Source: Microbacterium aurantiacum
GTDB lineage: Bacteria > Actinomycetota > Actinomycetes > Actinomycetales > Microbacteriaceae
Direction of reading: 5' to 3'
Length of the DNA stretch: 64,000 bases
Assembly (NCBI RefSeq): GCF_002872075.1
Contig: NZ_PGGU01000029.1
Coordinates: 133,435 to 197,434 of the forward strand
Each line of letters begins with the position of its first letter. The first letter of the stretch is position 1. The notes under the pieces are model-generated. The model did no database searches, was not told the DNA's origin, and saw only the letters and a program-made list of their open reading frames with translations. Shown here in pieces: positions 1 through 8,500 of the stretch. A program made the translations under genes and the position numbers.

Positions 1-63
1 GACATTGAAGACGTCGAAGACGCGTCCGCTCGGGGTGTTGAATCGGTCCTTCGGTCGAGTCAT
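1..63 (-). CDS. Sugar ABC transporter permease, LplC type (N-terminal fragment)
   Basis: Only the first 21 codons are in the window; the gene runs off the left edge. It starts MTRPKDRFNTPSGRVFDVFN, a soluble cytoplasmic N-terminus that commonly precedes the first membrane segment of LplC/YtcP-type permeases. Its ATG shares one base with the stop codon of the upstream LplB-type permease (TGATG), so the two are translationally coupled. By order (YesL, binding protein, first permease, second permease) it should be the second membrane subunit of the importer. The family call rests mainly on context. Confidence 0.7.
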   Translation of the reverse strand, partial: MTRPKDRFNTPSGRVFDVFNV

Positions 64-1043
64 CAGAAGATCCCCGTCTGGTTGGTGCGTCGCGCGAGCC
101 AGTTGGCCCCGAAGATCAGAACGACTCCGACGACGGCTTTGAACAAGCCGACCGCGGTCGCGTAGCTGTACGAGCCCTGCGTGATGCCCATGAAGTAGAC
201 GTACGTGTCGAAGACATCGGCGACCGAACGGTTCAGCGCGTTGGTCATGAGATAGATCTGCTCGAAACCGGTGTTGAGCACCTGGCCCATCTGCAGCACG
301 AGCATGACGATGATGGTCGGCATGATCGACGGGAGCGTGATGTGCCACACGCGCTGGAACCGTCCGGCGCCGTCGATGATGGCGGCTTCGTACTGCTCCT
401 GGTCGACGGTGGCGAGAGCCGCGAGGAAGATGATGGTTCCCCAGCCGGTGTTCTTCCAGATGTCCTGCAGCACGATGATCGGGCGGAACCAGGAGGGGTC
501 GGCCAGGAAGTCGACGTCTGTGCCCAGCACCCCGTTGATGAGCTGGAAGAGCGGCCCGACGTCGAGGGCGAAGAGCAGATAGGTCAGCGAGGCGACGACC
601 GTCCAGGACAGGAAGTGCGGCACATAGAGCAGGGTCTGCACCGTGCGCTTGAGGACGATCACGCGCAGTTCGTTCAGCAGCAGCGCCGCGACGATCGTCA
701 ACGGGAAGGCGATCACGAGGCTGAGCAGCGCGAGGATCAGCGTGTTCGTGAGCAGGCGGGGGAAGTCCGGACTGGAGAAGAAGTCCTCGAAATGACTCGT
801 GCCGACCCAGGGGCTGTCGTTCACCCCGAGGAACGGGATGTAGTCCTTGAACGCGATGAGGGCGCCGTACATGGGCCAGTAACGGAAGACCAGGAAGTAG
901 GCGACTCCCGGGACCAGCAGCAGGTACAGCCACTTGTATCTGCGGAAGTGCGCTGCGCTGGATCGTCGTCGTTGCTTCTTCGGCAGGACGAGGGTTTCGG
1001 TGACGGTTGCCGCCTGCAGCGTCGAGGTATCAGGGATTGCCAT
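63..1043 (-). CDS. Oligosaccharide ABC transporter permease, LplB type
   Basis: This 326-residue inner-membrane subunit belongs to the CUT1-type sugar importers. After a basic cytoplasmic tail (KKQRRR near residue 25) there are about six hydrophobic segments, the first around residues 40-60. The EAA loop that contacts the ATPase is visible near residue 220 (YEAAIIDGAGRFQRVWHITL), and the segment GALIAFKDY is typical of the LplB/YteP group. It lies between the binding protein and the second permease and overlaps the latter by one base. No ATPase gene is nearby; such systems usually share an MsmK/UgpC-type ATPase encoded elsewhere. The substrate is inferred to be a plant oligosaccharide. Confidence 0.9.
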   Translation of the reverse strand: MAIPDTSTLQAATVTETLVLPKKQRRRSSAAHFRRYKWLYLLLVPGVAYFLVFRYWPMYGALIAFKDYIPFLGVNDSPWVGTSHFEDFFSSPDFPRLLTNTLILALLSLVIAFPLTIVAALLLNELRVIVLKRTVQTLLYVPHFLSWTVVASLTYLLFALDVGPLFQLINGVLGTDVDFLADPSWFRPIIVLQDIWKNTGWGTIIFLAALATVDQEQYEAAIIDGAGRFQRVWHITLPSIMPTIIVMLVLQMGQVLNTGFEQIYLMTNALNRSVADVFDTYVYFMGITQGSYSYATAVGLFKAVVGVVLIFGANWLARRTNQTGIF

Positions 1044-1099
1044 GATCTTCTCTTCTCGAATACGTCGGGCCGGCAGTGACCCTGCCGGCCCGACCGGAC

Positions 1100-2629
1100 T
1101 CAGGAGCCGGCTTCGGCCAGTTCGTTGATCTCCTTGATCACGTCGTCACCGCCGCTCGAGCGCCAGAGCTCGATGGCCTTCTCGACGTCACCGAGGGTGA
1201 TCTGGCCCGCGAGGAACTGGATCCGGGCATCCGCCACGATCGTGTCGAGCTGCGCGCCCTTCGAGATGTACGTCTCGGACACGAACGGAGCGGACGGGTC
1301 GAACTCCGCATGCTCGAGGTCGGCCGCCTCGATCTCCTTGCGCTTGTCGTACATCTGCTGCTCGTACTCGGACGGCTGCTTGGGGAGGTAGCCCTTGAAC
1401 CCGTTGACGTTCATGCCCAGCTGCGAGTAGCTCAGCACGGCGTCTTTCAGCTCCTGCGGGACGCCGTCGACGGCGACAGCGAGATCGCCGTCGAGCGTGT
1501 AGGTGGTGCCTTCGATGCCGTTGTTGAGGATCGGCCCGGCCTCATCCGAGTTCAACTTGTCGAGCACCTCCAGGACACCGCGGAGTTCCGCCTCCGTGCG
1601 CACCGACGACTTCGGAATCGCGAGGAATCCGCTGTAGCCGGCGGTGGGCAGCGCGTGAAGCTCACCGTCCGGCCCTTCGAGGTTCCCCGTGATGTCGACG
1701 TACTCGCTGAATGCGTCGGGCTGCGACTGCTTCAGCAGGGAGATCAGCTGGCCGGCGCGCGAGTGCACGTCGAGGATGATGCCGCCCTTGCCATTGAGGA
1801 AGGGCTCGTTCCAGGTCGCGGAGTCGAAGGTCGCGAAGTCCCGGTTCACGAGTCCCTCATCGACGAGCCGGCGCTCGAACTCGACGGCTTCCAGCCATTC
1901 ATCGGTGGTGAAGTTCGGCACGAGTTCGCCATCGCGTTCCGTCCAGCGGTTGCCTGCGCCGTACCAGGTCTCGATGGCATCCCATGGGCTGTTGGTGCCG
2001 ATGGTCCCCGGCCACTTCGGGACGATGATCCCGTAGGTGTCGTCGACGCCGTTGCCGTCCGGGTCGTTCTGGGTGAACGCCTTCGCGACCTCGTACAGGT
2101 CTTCGGTCGTCTTCGGAAGTTCGAGGCCGAGGTTCTCCAGCCAGTCCTTGCGGACGATGACCGCTTCACGCATCACGTCTCGCGCACGGAAGATTCCGTA
2201 GACCTTGCCGTTGACGCTGGCCGCCTTCTGAACCTCGGGGAGGTTCGTCTTCAGGTTCGGGTAGTCGCCGAGATAGTCGGTGAGATCCCAGAAGGCACCC
2301 GCCTCGGCGTTGCGGACGAAACCCGGGTCCTTGCCCTGCACGACCATCACCTGAGGGAGGTCGTCGCCGGCGAGGGTGATGTTCACCTTGTCGCCGTAGG
2401 ACGCGTTCGGGACCCAGTTGAGCTTGAGGTCGACCCCGGCGACCTCTTCCAGTGCCGTCTCGATCTCGTTGCCCTCGGTCGGTGCATTCGTGACCAGGTA
2501 CGGAGCCATGATCGAGAGGGACTCGAGCTCGGCGCCCTCCTCGGGCGCAGCGGCTCCGGAGCCGCAGCCCGTCAGAGCGATCGTGATCGTGGCGGCAAGC
2601 GCAGTGGCTGCAAGGGGTGTGCGTTTCAT
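1100..2629 (-). CDS. Extracellular solute-binding lipoprotein, LplA type
   Basis: This 509-residue lipoprotein is the substrate receptor of the importer. Its signal peptide ends in the lipobox LTGC, with the lipidated cysteine at residue 22, followed by a short acidic linker. The rest has the length and composition of the large LplA/YtcQ-type binding proteins, for example the segment NSPWDAIETWYGAGNRW. A strong ribosome-binding site (AAGGAG) precedes the ATG. It is followed by the LplB-type permease and preceded by the YesL gene, all read from the promoter at about 3.4 kb. Nearby rhamnogalacturonan genes suggest pectin-derived oligosaccharides as ligand; that is inference. Confidence 0.9.
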   Translation of the reverse strand: MKRTPLAATALAATITIALTGCGSGAAAPEEGAELESLSIMAPYLVTNAPTEGNEIETALEEVAGVDLKLNWVPNASYGDKVNITLAGDDLPQVMVVQGKDPGFVRNAEAGAFWDLTDYLGDYPNLKTNLPEVQKAASVNGKVYGIFRARDVMREAVIVRKDWLENLGLELPKTTEDLYEVAKAFTQNDPDGNGVDDTYGIIVPKWPGTIGTNSPWDAIETWYGAGNRWTERDGELVPNFTTDEWLEAVEFERRLVDEGLVNRDFATFDSATWNEPFLNGKGGIILDVHSRAGQLISLLKQSQPDAFSEYVDITGNLEGPDGELHALPTAGYSGFLAIPKSSVRTEAELRGVLEVLDKLNSDEAGPILNNGIEGTTYTLDGDLAVAVDGVPQELKDAVLSYSQLGMNVNGFKGYLPKQPSEYEQQMYDKRKEIEAADLEHAEFDPSAPFVSETYISKGAQLDTIVADARIQFLAGQITLGDVEKAIELWRSSGGDDVIKEINELAEAGS

Positions 2630-2711
2630 GGGGGAACTCCTTCGTCGGGGTGCCGGATCGGTGGTGTCGGATGGCTCTGCCGGCCCGTGGACGGATCGGC
2701 TGATGCCTCGG

Positions 2712-3338
2712 TCAGTGGGTCAGGTCCGCATCGATGCGTTTGTCGTTGGCGGTGAAGAAGCCGACGGCGAGCACGGTGTTGATGACGATCCACGCGCCCA
2801 TCGTGAGGAAGGGGACGATGCCGGGCACCGCGCTGCTGACGGTGACGATCACGACGGCGCTGAGTAGCAGGAGGAGCACGTGCGGGATGTTCCGCAGCGA
2901 CCATCGCCCGGCCACCGAGATGTAGGACCCCAGGGGAACGTCGTAGTGCGCGTAGAGGGGGATAACGACGCAGGCGTTGGCGAATGCCAGGACGAAAGCC
3001 GCCAGGAAGGTCACGCGCAGCGCAGGGTCCGTGGTGCCGGCTGCGGCGACGCCGAGCACGGTGCTCGCCCAGATGGCCGGGCCGGCGGTGGCGTTCGCGC
3101 GGAGGAACTCGCGTTTCCACGTGCGGGCGAAACCTCGGAGCAGCGGGACGGACTCACCGCGGAGTCGTTGCCGGGTCATCGTCGTCGCGGCCACGGAGGC
3201 CGGGGCTGCGCCGAGCACGCCGGCTCCGGCGAGGGTGAACAGCCACCAGAGCACGTTGATCCGGGCCACCCAGAAGATCCAGTCCATCGCGTCGTGGAGA
3301 CGTATGGCCCAGCCGGCGGGTGCAGCGGTGGTGCTCAT
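2712..3338 (-). CDS. YesL/DUF624 family membrane protein
   Basis: A 208-residue integral membrane protein with about five hydrophobic segments and the amphipathic N-terminal stretch RLHDAMDWIFWVARINVLWW typical of YesL. YesL-family genes recur in LplABC-type sugar loci, but their biochemical role is not settled; an accessory role in transporter assembly or function is only a guess. It is the first gene of the importer operon. The ATG has a very good ribosome-binding site (AAAGGAGGG), and a promoter with a LacI-type operator lies about 60 bases upstream. A second paralogue sits at 21851-22471 beside another sugar importer. Confidence 0.85.
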   Translation of the reverse strand: MSTTAAPAGWAIRLHDAMDWIFWVARINVLWWLFTLAGAGVLGAAPASVAATTMTRQRLRGESVPLLRGFARTWKREFLRANATAGPAIWASTVLGVAAAGTTDPALRVTFLAAFVLAFANACVVIPLYAHYDVPLGSYISVAGRWSLRNIPHVLLLLLSAVVIVTVSSAVPGIVPFLTMGAWIVINTVLAVGFFTANDKRIDADLTH

Positions 3339-3395
3339 CTGCCCCTCCTTTGGGACGAATCATGGCGACGGCGGTACTGGTCGCGCTCCACAAGT

Positions 3396-3438
3396 AAGCG
3401 CTTTCCACGACAGTACGCGGACCATTGAATCGTGTCAA
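3396..3438 (-). promoter_or_regulatory. Promoter with LacI-type operator for the importer operon
   Basis: On the minus strand a consensus -35 TTGACA (3433-3438) is separated by 17 bases from a -10 TACTGT (3410-3415). Just downstream, over the expected start of transcription, lies the palindrome AAGCGCTT (3396-3403), the core of LacI-family operators. The -35 begins 13 bases past the stop of the esterase gene, so the importer has its own promoter. Confidence 0.75.
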
Positions 3439-3450
3439 TAGCGGGTCTGC

Positions 3451-4125
3451 TCAGCTGACGAGGGTGCCGCCTCGCGGGGCGCCATCGCCGTCCTTGCGCT
3501 CGACGGCACGCAGGGAGCGGGCGACGAACGCCGCGATCCGCTGCGCTCCCTCCCACCGGAAGTGCGTATCGTCGACGAGGCCGTCCGGCCACGCCGACGT
3601 CTCGCCGGGCGCGTAGTGCGACAGGAGCTTCGCCGAGCCCTCGTCGCCGAGGTCCTCGTACAGCCATGTCGTGAACACGGTGAGATCGATCAGTGGAGCG
3701 TCGAGTTCGCGGGCGAGGTCGCGCACCGCGTTCGGATAGTCGCCGTGCGTGGGGACGACCCGGCCATCGGCGAACCAGCGCCGCTCGCACGACGTGCACA
3801 GCACTGCGGTGGCGCCGTATTGGCGGGTCTCGGCGACGAAACGACGCAGTCGCTCGGTGTAGCCGCCGCGCGCCGCCAGCAGCTCCGGATGCTTCTGGTC
3901 GTTGTGGCCGAACTGGATGACCACGGTGTCTCCTGGTTTCACCTCGGCGATCAGGCGATCCCACGAGCCGGAGGCCAGGAAGGACTCGGTCGTCGCGCCG
4001 CCGAAGGCCAGATTCCGCACCGGGGCGTCCACGCGCTGCGCGAGCGCCTCACCCCAGCCGGACATCGGCTCCTCACCGGGCTTCATCGGCGCGACGGTCG
4101 AGTCGCCGGCGAGGTGATAGGTCAT
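3451..4125 (-). CDS. Rhamnogalacturonan acetylesterase-like SGNH hydrolase
   Basis: A 224-residue SGNH/GDSL esterase expected to remove acetyl groups from rhamnogalacturonan fragments. Block I is at the extreme N-terminus (LAGDSTVAPM, serine 9), block III is FGHND, and block V is DDTHF near the C-terminus, giving Ser, Asn and the Asp-His pair. There is no signal peptide, so it is cytoplasmic and would act on imported oligosaccharides. An upstream extension of the frame exists, but the ATG at 4125 overlaps the stop of the aldehyde dehydrogenase gene by four bases (ATGA) and gives the normal family N-terminus. It is the last gene of the sugar-acid operon. Confidence 0.85.
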   Translation of the reverse strand: MTYHLAGDSTVAPMKPGEEPMSGWGEALAQRVDAPVRNLAFGGATTESFLASGSWDRLIAEVKPGDTVVIQFGHNDQKHPELLAARGGYTERLRRFVAETRQYGATAVLCTSCERRWFADGRVVPTHGDYPNAVRDLARELDAPLIDLTVFTTWLYEDLGDEGSAKLLSHYAPGETSAWPDGLVDDTHFRWEGAQRIAAFVARSLRAVERKDGDGAPRGGTLVS

Positions 4126-5573
4126 CGTGCCGTCCTCTCCGGCAGACGCAGCTCGCCGTTGCGGCGGTGCGGAAGCGAGGTGATGCTGTCGTCGCGCAGC
4201 GGCAGCGGGAGCAGGTGCTGCGGTGCGTCCTGGAAGGCGATCGGGCGCAGGAAGCGGCGGATGGCCGTCGCGCCGACGGAGGTGTGCACCGACGTGGTCG
4301 CCGGCCACGGGCCTCCGTGCTGCTGAGACCACGTCACGGCGACTCCGGTCGGCCATCCGGCGAACAGCACGCGGCCGGCGTGCTGCTGCAGCAGGTCGAG
4401 GATCTCCGAGACATCGTCGGATGCTTCGGAGTGCAGGGTTGCCGTGAGACTTCCGGGAACAGCGCGGAGTGCCGCGCGCAGTTCGTCCTCGCCGGAGTAC
4501 CGCACCAGCAGCGTGACCGGGCCGAAGCACTCTTCGAGAAGCACCTCCGGGCGGGCCGCGACCGCGGCGGCGTCCGTGGTCAGCACGACGGGGCGGGCTC
4601 CCTCGCCGTCTGCGCCGAGCGCGACGATGGAGACGGAATCGTCGGCCTGCAGGTGTGCGATCCCCTCGGGGAAGGCGGCGGTGATCCGGTCGGTCAGCAG
4701 CCGCCCGCCCGCGGCGCTGGTGACGGCATCCGCAACGGCATCCTCGAAGCCGGCCTCAGCGGGCACGAACACCACGCCCGGCTTGGTGCAGAACTGCCCT
4801 GCACCCAGCGTGAACGATCCGACCAGGCCGGCGGCGAGGTCGCCGCCGCGCGCCCGGGCGGCCGCCTCCGTGATGACGACGGGGTTGACGCTGCCGAGCT
4901 CTCCGTAGAACGGGATCGGGTCGGGACGCGAGGACGCGAGATCGAACAGGGTCCGCCCGCCGGACAGCGACCCGGTGAATCCGGCGGCCTGAATCGAGGG
5001 ATGCCGCACGAGGGCGTTCCCGGCTTCGCGGCCCTCCACGAGCCCCAGCGAACCCTCCGGTGCTCCCGCGGCGTGCAGCGCTGCGCGCACGATCTCGGCG
5101 GTGCGCTCGGAGAGGCGCGGGTGGCCGGAATGCGCCTTCACGACGACCGGATTCCCCGCCGCCCAGGCCGAGGCGGTGTCCCCGCCGACCACGGAGAACG
5201 CGAACGGGAAGTTCGACGCCGAGAACACGGCCACCGGCCCCAGCGGCACGAGCAGGCGGCGCAGCTCCGGCCGTGGCGGTGTCGCCGCGGCATCGGCGTC
5301 GTCGATCGTGAGTTCGAGGTAGGAGCCCTCCTCGACCACGGTCGCGAACAGCCGCAGCTGTCCGCTGGTCCGGCCGACCTCGCCAGTCAGCCGGGCTTGT
5401 CCCAGATGCGTCTCCTCGTCGGCGATCGCGACGAGTTCAGCCGCGTTCGCGTCCAGGGCGTCGGCGGCGGCGCGCAGCCACGCGGCGCGCTCGAGGGCCG
5501 TCGAATGGCGCCAGACGGGAGCGGCGGATGCCGACTCGGCGAGGATGGACTCGAGCTCTTCGATCGTGGTCAT
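4122..5573 (-). CDS. Aldehyde dehydrogenase, 2,5-dioxovalerate dehydrogenase type
   Basis: A 483-residue NAD(P)-dependent aldehyde dehydrogenase. It has the cofactor-region segments GPVAVFSASNFPFAFSVVGG and NPVVVKAHSGHP, the glutamate motif PFYGELGS and the catalytic cysteine in AGQFCTKPG. These wordings are typical of 2,5-dioxopentanoate (alpha-ketoglutarate semialdehyde) dehydrogenases. With the upstream KDG dehydratase-like gene it would complete conversion of a sugar acid to 2-oxoglutarate. The start is set by ATGA overlap with the preceding dehydratase gene and by the family N-terminus MTTIEELESIL; the longer open frame upstream is antisense or out-of-frame sequence. Confidence 0.88.
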   Translation of the reverse strand: MTTIEELESILAESASAAPVWRHSTALERAAWLRAAADALDANAAELVAIADEETHLGQARLTGEVGRTSGQLRLFATVVEEGSYLELTIDDADAAATPPRPELRRLLVPLGPVAVFSASNFPFAFSVVGGDTASAWAAGNPVVVKAHSGHPRLSERTAEIVRAALHAAGAPEGSLGLVEGREAGNALVRHPSIQAAGFTGSLSGGRTLFDLASSRPDPIPFYGELGSVNPVVITEAAARARGGDLAAGLVGSFTLGAGQFCTKPGVVFVPAEAGFEDAVADAVTSAAGGRLLTDRITAAFPEGIAHLQADDSVSIVALGADGEGARPVVLTTDAAAVAARPEVLLEECFGPVTLLVRYSGEDELRAALRAVPGSLTATLHSEASDDVSEILDLLQQHAGRVLFAGWPTGVAVTWSQQHGGPWPATTSVHTSVGATAIRRFLRPIAFQDAPQHLLPLPLRDDSITSLPHRRNGELRLPERTAR

Positions 5574-6658
5574 GGCAGTTCCTTTTCGGAGAGGACGGGG
5601 GAGAAGCGGATGCCGAGACCGGCGTGCGCGGTTTCGGTGAGGTGGCCGTCGGCGATCATGACCGGTGACGGATCGGCGAGCGCGCCGAGCGCACCGAAGC
5701 CGGCATCCTCGACGTCCTCGGCCATCGGGTCGCCGGCGAGCGTCAGCGCGAGCTGACCGGAGAGTTCGGGTAGCAGGTGGGGGTGCAGGGTCGCGCCGTA
5801 CGAGGCCGCGATCTCGGCGATCCGCAGGAACGGGGTGATGCCGCCGACCCGGATGATGTTCGGCTGCACGATCTGCGCCGCGCCGGCCCGGAGGAAGTCG
5901 GCGAACCGGTGCGCGGTGTGCAGATTCTCTCCGAGCGCGATCGGCACCGTGATGCGCCGTGCCAGCTCGGTGTGCCCGGCCAGGTCGTCCGCGCGCAGGG
6001 GCTCCTCGATCCACGCCGGGTCGAAAGCCGCCAGCGCCTCGATCGACCGGCCGGCTCGTGCCAGATCCCAGCGCTGATTCGCGTCGAGCATCAGGGTGCG
6101 GCCGGGGCCCAACAGATCGCGCACCAGAGCCACGCGATCGACGTCCTCCGCGAGATCCGGCCTCCCGACTTTGATCTTGACGGCGTCGAAGCCGGCGTCC
6201 AGCCAGCGCCGGACCTGTGCCGTCAGCTCGTCCTCCGAGTAGTGCAGGTTCACCCCTGAGCCGTAGGCGTGCACGCGCTCCCGGCGCCGGCCGAGCAGAG
6301 CCGAGACCGGCAGCCCCCGGGCTCGGGCCTCGGCATCCCACAGCGCGAGGTCGAGCCCGGCGAGCGCGATCGTGGTGATGCCTCCGCCACCCGCCTCGTG
6401 CAGGTGCTCCCACACCCTCTGCCAGCAGGCGCCCGGACTCGCGGGCAGGCCGATGGCCGCCGCCGTGATGTCATGGGCGAGCAGCGCGTGCACGGCTTCG
6501 GCACCGATCTGCGGGGTCCACGAGAAGCCCCATCCCTCAGCACCGTCCGAGCGCACGACGTGCGTGGCGATGACGCCGACGGAGGTCACCTCGGCGGCCC
6601 ACGGGCGTGTCAGCGGCACGCGCTGCAGTCGCGTCTCGAAGCGGGCGATCGTGCTCAC
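5570..6658 (-). CDS. Mandelate racemase/muconate lactonizing enzyme family sugar-acid dehydratase
   Basis: A 362-residue enolase-superfamily protein. The barrel carries K161-x-K163 (KIKVG), the metal ligands Asp192 (LDANQRW), Glu218/219 (WIEEP) and Glu244 (GENLH), and a histidine pair at 292/294 (LHPHLL). Such enzymes take a proton alpha to a carboxylate and most often act as sugar-acid dehydratases. Position between the KDG dehydratase-like gene and the aldehyde dehydrogenase suggests dehydration of an aldarate or aldonate to a 4-deoxy-5-keto acid. The exact substrate cannot be read from the sequence. It starts with GTG, overlapping the previous stop (GTGA). Confidence 0.85.
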   Translation of the reverse strand: MSTIARFETRLQRVPLTRPWAAEVTSVGVIATHVVRSDGAEGWGFSWTPQIGAEAVHALLAHDITAAAIGLPASPGACWQRVWEHLHEAGGGGITTIALAGLDLALWDAEARARGLPVSALLGRRRERVHAYGSGVNLHYSEDELTAQVRRWLDAGFDAVKIKVGRPDLAEDVDRVALVRDLLGPGRTLMLDANQRWDLARAGRSIEALAAFDPAWIEEPLRADDLAGHTELARRITVPIALGENLHTAHRFADFLRAGAAQIVQPNIIRVGGITPFLRIAEIAASYGATLHPHLLPELSGQLALTLAGDPMAEDVEDAGFGALGALADPSPVMIADGHLTETAHAGLGIRFSPVLSEKELP

Positions 6659-7554
6659 AGCAGCGCGCGCCCCGCCTCCAGGATCTCCGCCAGCCGCCGT
6701 TCCTGCGCTGGTGTCGGGTCGACGAGGGGCGGCCGCACTGAGCCGACGGCGAGCCCGGAGAGTCGCAGTCCCGCCTTGATCAGCGAGACGCCGAACCCGG
6801 GGGTCTCGTCGCGGAGGGCGACGAGCGGGCGGTAGAAGCCGTCGAGGAGGGCGAGACGGCGCACCTCATCGTCGTCGGCGTACGCGCGGTAGTAAGCGTT
6901 CGCGACCTCGGGGATCATGGCGAACGCCGCCGAGGAGTACAGCGGAACGCCGATGCCGCGGTAGGCGGCCTGCGTCAGCTCGGCGGTGAGCAGGCCGTTG
7001 AAGAAGGCGAAGTCGTCACGGCCGGCCTCGGCGACGGCGCGGACGATCAGCTGGGTCGTGCCGATGTCGCCGGTGCCGTCCTTGAAGCCGACCACTTTCG
7101 GGTTCTCGGCCAGCCGCCGCGCCGCGGCGACGGAGTACTGGGCTGTGCCGCGGTGGTACACGATGACCGGGAGATCGGATGTCGAGAGGATCTGCTCGAC
7201 GTAGGAGACGAGGCCCTGCTGCGTGCCTCCGACCAGGTACGGCGGCAGCACCAGCAGCCCGTCGGCACCGGCATCCGCTGCCGCCCCGGCGATGTCCCGC
7301 GCGTGCCCGAGCGGCCCGCCGGTACCGGCGACGACCGGAACCCGTCCGCCGGCCGACTGCACGGCGGTGCGCGTGACGGCGCTCGCCTCGGCAGCGGACA
7401 GAGCGTGGAATTCGCCGGTGCCGCATGCCGGGAAGACTCCTCCCGCCCCTGCCGCGACGCCTGTGTCGATGTGGGCGGCGAGCAGGTCATGGTCGACGAC
7501 GCCTGCGTCATCGAACGGGGTGACGGGGAAGAACAGGATTCCGCGGAAGTCCAT
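6655..7554 (-). CDS. DHDPS-family protein, probable 5-dehydro-4-deoxyglucarate dehydratase
   Basis: A 299-residue class I lyase of the dihydrodipicolinate synthase/N-acetylneuraminate lyase family. The phosphate-loop-like CGTGEF, the tyrosine in IVYHRG and the Schiff-base lysine in GFKDGTGD are all present, and the opening FRGILFFPVTPFD resembles 5-dehydro-4-deoxyglucarate dehydratases. The reaction would be decarboxylating dehydration to 2,5-dioxopentanoate, the substrate of the aldehyde dehydrogenase two genes on. The ATG at 7554 is chosen because AAAGGA lies just upstream and because the protein then begins where the family begins; the in-frame extension is not family-like. Confidence 0.85.
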   Translation of the reverse strand: MDFRGILFFPVTPFDDAGVVDHDLLAAHIDTGVAAGAGGVFPACGTGEFHALSAAEASAVTRTAVQSAGGRVPVVAGTGGPLGHARDIAGAAADAGADGLLVLPPYLVGGTQQGLVSYVEQILSTSDLPVIVYHRGTAQYSVAAARRLAENPKVVGFKDGTGDIGTTQLIVRAVAEAGRDDFAFFNGLLTAELTQAAYRGIGVPLYSSAAFAMIPEVANAYYRAYADDDEVRRLALLDGFYRPLVALRDETPGFGVSLIKAGLRLSGLAVGSVRPPLVDPTPAQERRLAEILEAGRALL

Positions 7555-7564
7555 GCCGGTCCTT

Positions 7565-8500
7565 TCAATCGGTGTGGGTCGCCGAGCCCGGGGCACGAGT
7601 CGACACGGCGACGGCGAGTTCGGTGCGCCAGCTGCGGCTCGGATACCAGCCGAGCACGCGCGCGGCCTTCGCCGAGCTGAAGGCCGGGGCGTCACCGGTG
7701 AGGGCGAGCGCCGCCCTGGCTGCTCCGGGGTGGAACCGGGGGATCAGGTCGCTGAGCTGCTCCCGTGCAAGCGCGTCGTTGGCGCCCACGAAGAACACCT
7801 CGCCGTTGGGGATGTCCCCGATACCCCGCAGCAGCGTGTCGGCGAAGGCCGCGACGTCGCGGGCATCGACATAGTTGAACAGTGCGGGGGCGGCGAGCGC
7901 CGGGTCGTCGAGGCGCTCGAGCACGGTGTGACCCTGCTGGGTCGGCGCACCCGCCCATTCCTCGGGGGCGATCACATAGCACGGGCGGAATGCGGCGAAC
8001 CGGGTGGCGTCGCCGGTCTGGCGCTGCAGCATTCCCAGGGTCTGCTCGATCACGAGCTTCGACAGGCCGTAGGCGTTCCACGGGTGCGTCAGCGACTCCT
8101 CGTCCAGCGGCAGACGCTCCGGAACCCAGCCCGCCGGTGCGCCGTAGCCGATCACGGTCGGGCTGGAGGCCGCGACGATGCGCGGGATGCCGGCCTGAAC
8201 GGCACCGCCGAGCACGGACATGGCCAAGGCCGCGTTCGTGCGCATGATCACGTCCTCCGGAGCGCTGAACGGCACCGCGATGGCGGCGAGATGGATCAGC
8301 GCGTCGGCACCCGAGGTGGTCAGCGCGTCGAGGGCGGCCGCGGCATCCGTCAGGTCGACGGACACCTGCTCGATGCCGTCTCTGACGAGTTCGTTCGACG
8401 GCGTGCGATCGAAAGACACCAGCTCGTGACCGGCATCCGCCAGTTCCGCGACCAGCGATCTGCCGAGGCGGCCCGAACCGCCGGTGACGACGATCCTCAT
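7565..8500 (-). CDS. NAD-dependent epimerase/dehydratase (SDR) family protein
   Basis: A 311-residue extended short-chain dehydrogenase/reductase. It has the N-terminal Rossmann motif TGGSGRLG and the catalytic Tyr-x3-Lys in YGLSK. Close relatives include sugar epimerases and uronate dehydrogenases. In this operon a role oxidising a sugar or uronic acid to a lactone, upstream of the aldarate dehydratase, would make a complete oxidative pathway, but the protein lacks enough hallmark wording to call uronate dehydrogenase firmly. The start overlaps the stop of the Gfo/Idh gene (ATGA at 8497-8500) and encodes MRIVVTGGSG, the expected N-terminus. Confidence 0.8.
   Translation of the reverse strand: MRIVVTGGSGRLGRSLVAELADAGHELVSFDRTPSNELVRDGIEQVSVDLTDAAAALDALTTSGADALIHLAAIAVPFSAPEDVIMRTNAALAMSVLGGAVQAGIPRIVAASSPTVIGYGAPAGWVPERLPLDEESLTHPWNAYGLSKLVIEQTLGMLQRQTGDATRFAAFRPCYVIAPEEWAGAPTQQGHTVLERLDDPALAAPALFNYVDARDVAAFADTLLRGIGDIPNGEVFFVGANDALAREQLSDLIPRFHPGAARAALALTGDAPAFSSAKAARVLGWYPSRSWRTELAVAVSTRAPGSATHTD

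Noticed and set aside
1076..2755. Long open frames on the strand opposite the binding-protein and many other genes
   Set aside because: High GC makes antisense frames stay open. These lack ribosome-binding sites and their products are Arg/Gly/His-rich without family features, while the opposite strand encodes clear proteins.
4126..6413. N-terminal extensions of the esterase and aldehyde dehydrogenase frames
   Set aside because: The extended parts are arginine-rich translations of neighbouring genes in another frame; family N-termini and ATGA overlaps fix the later starts.
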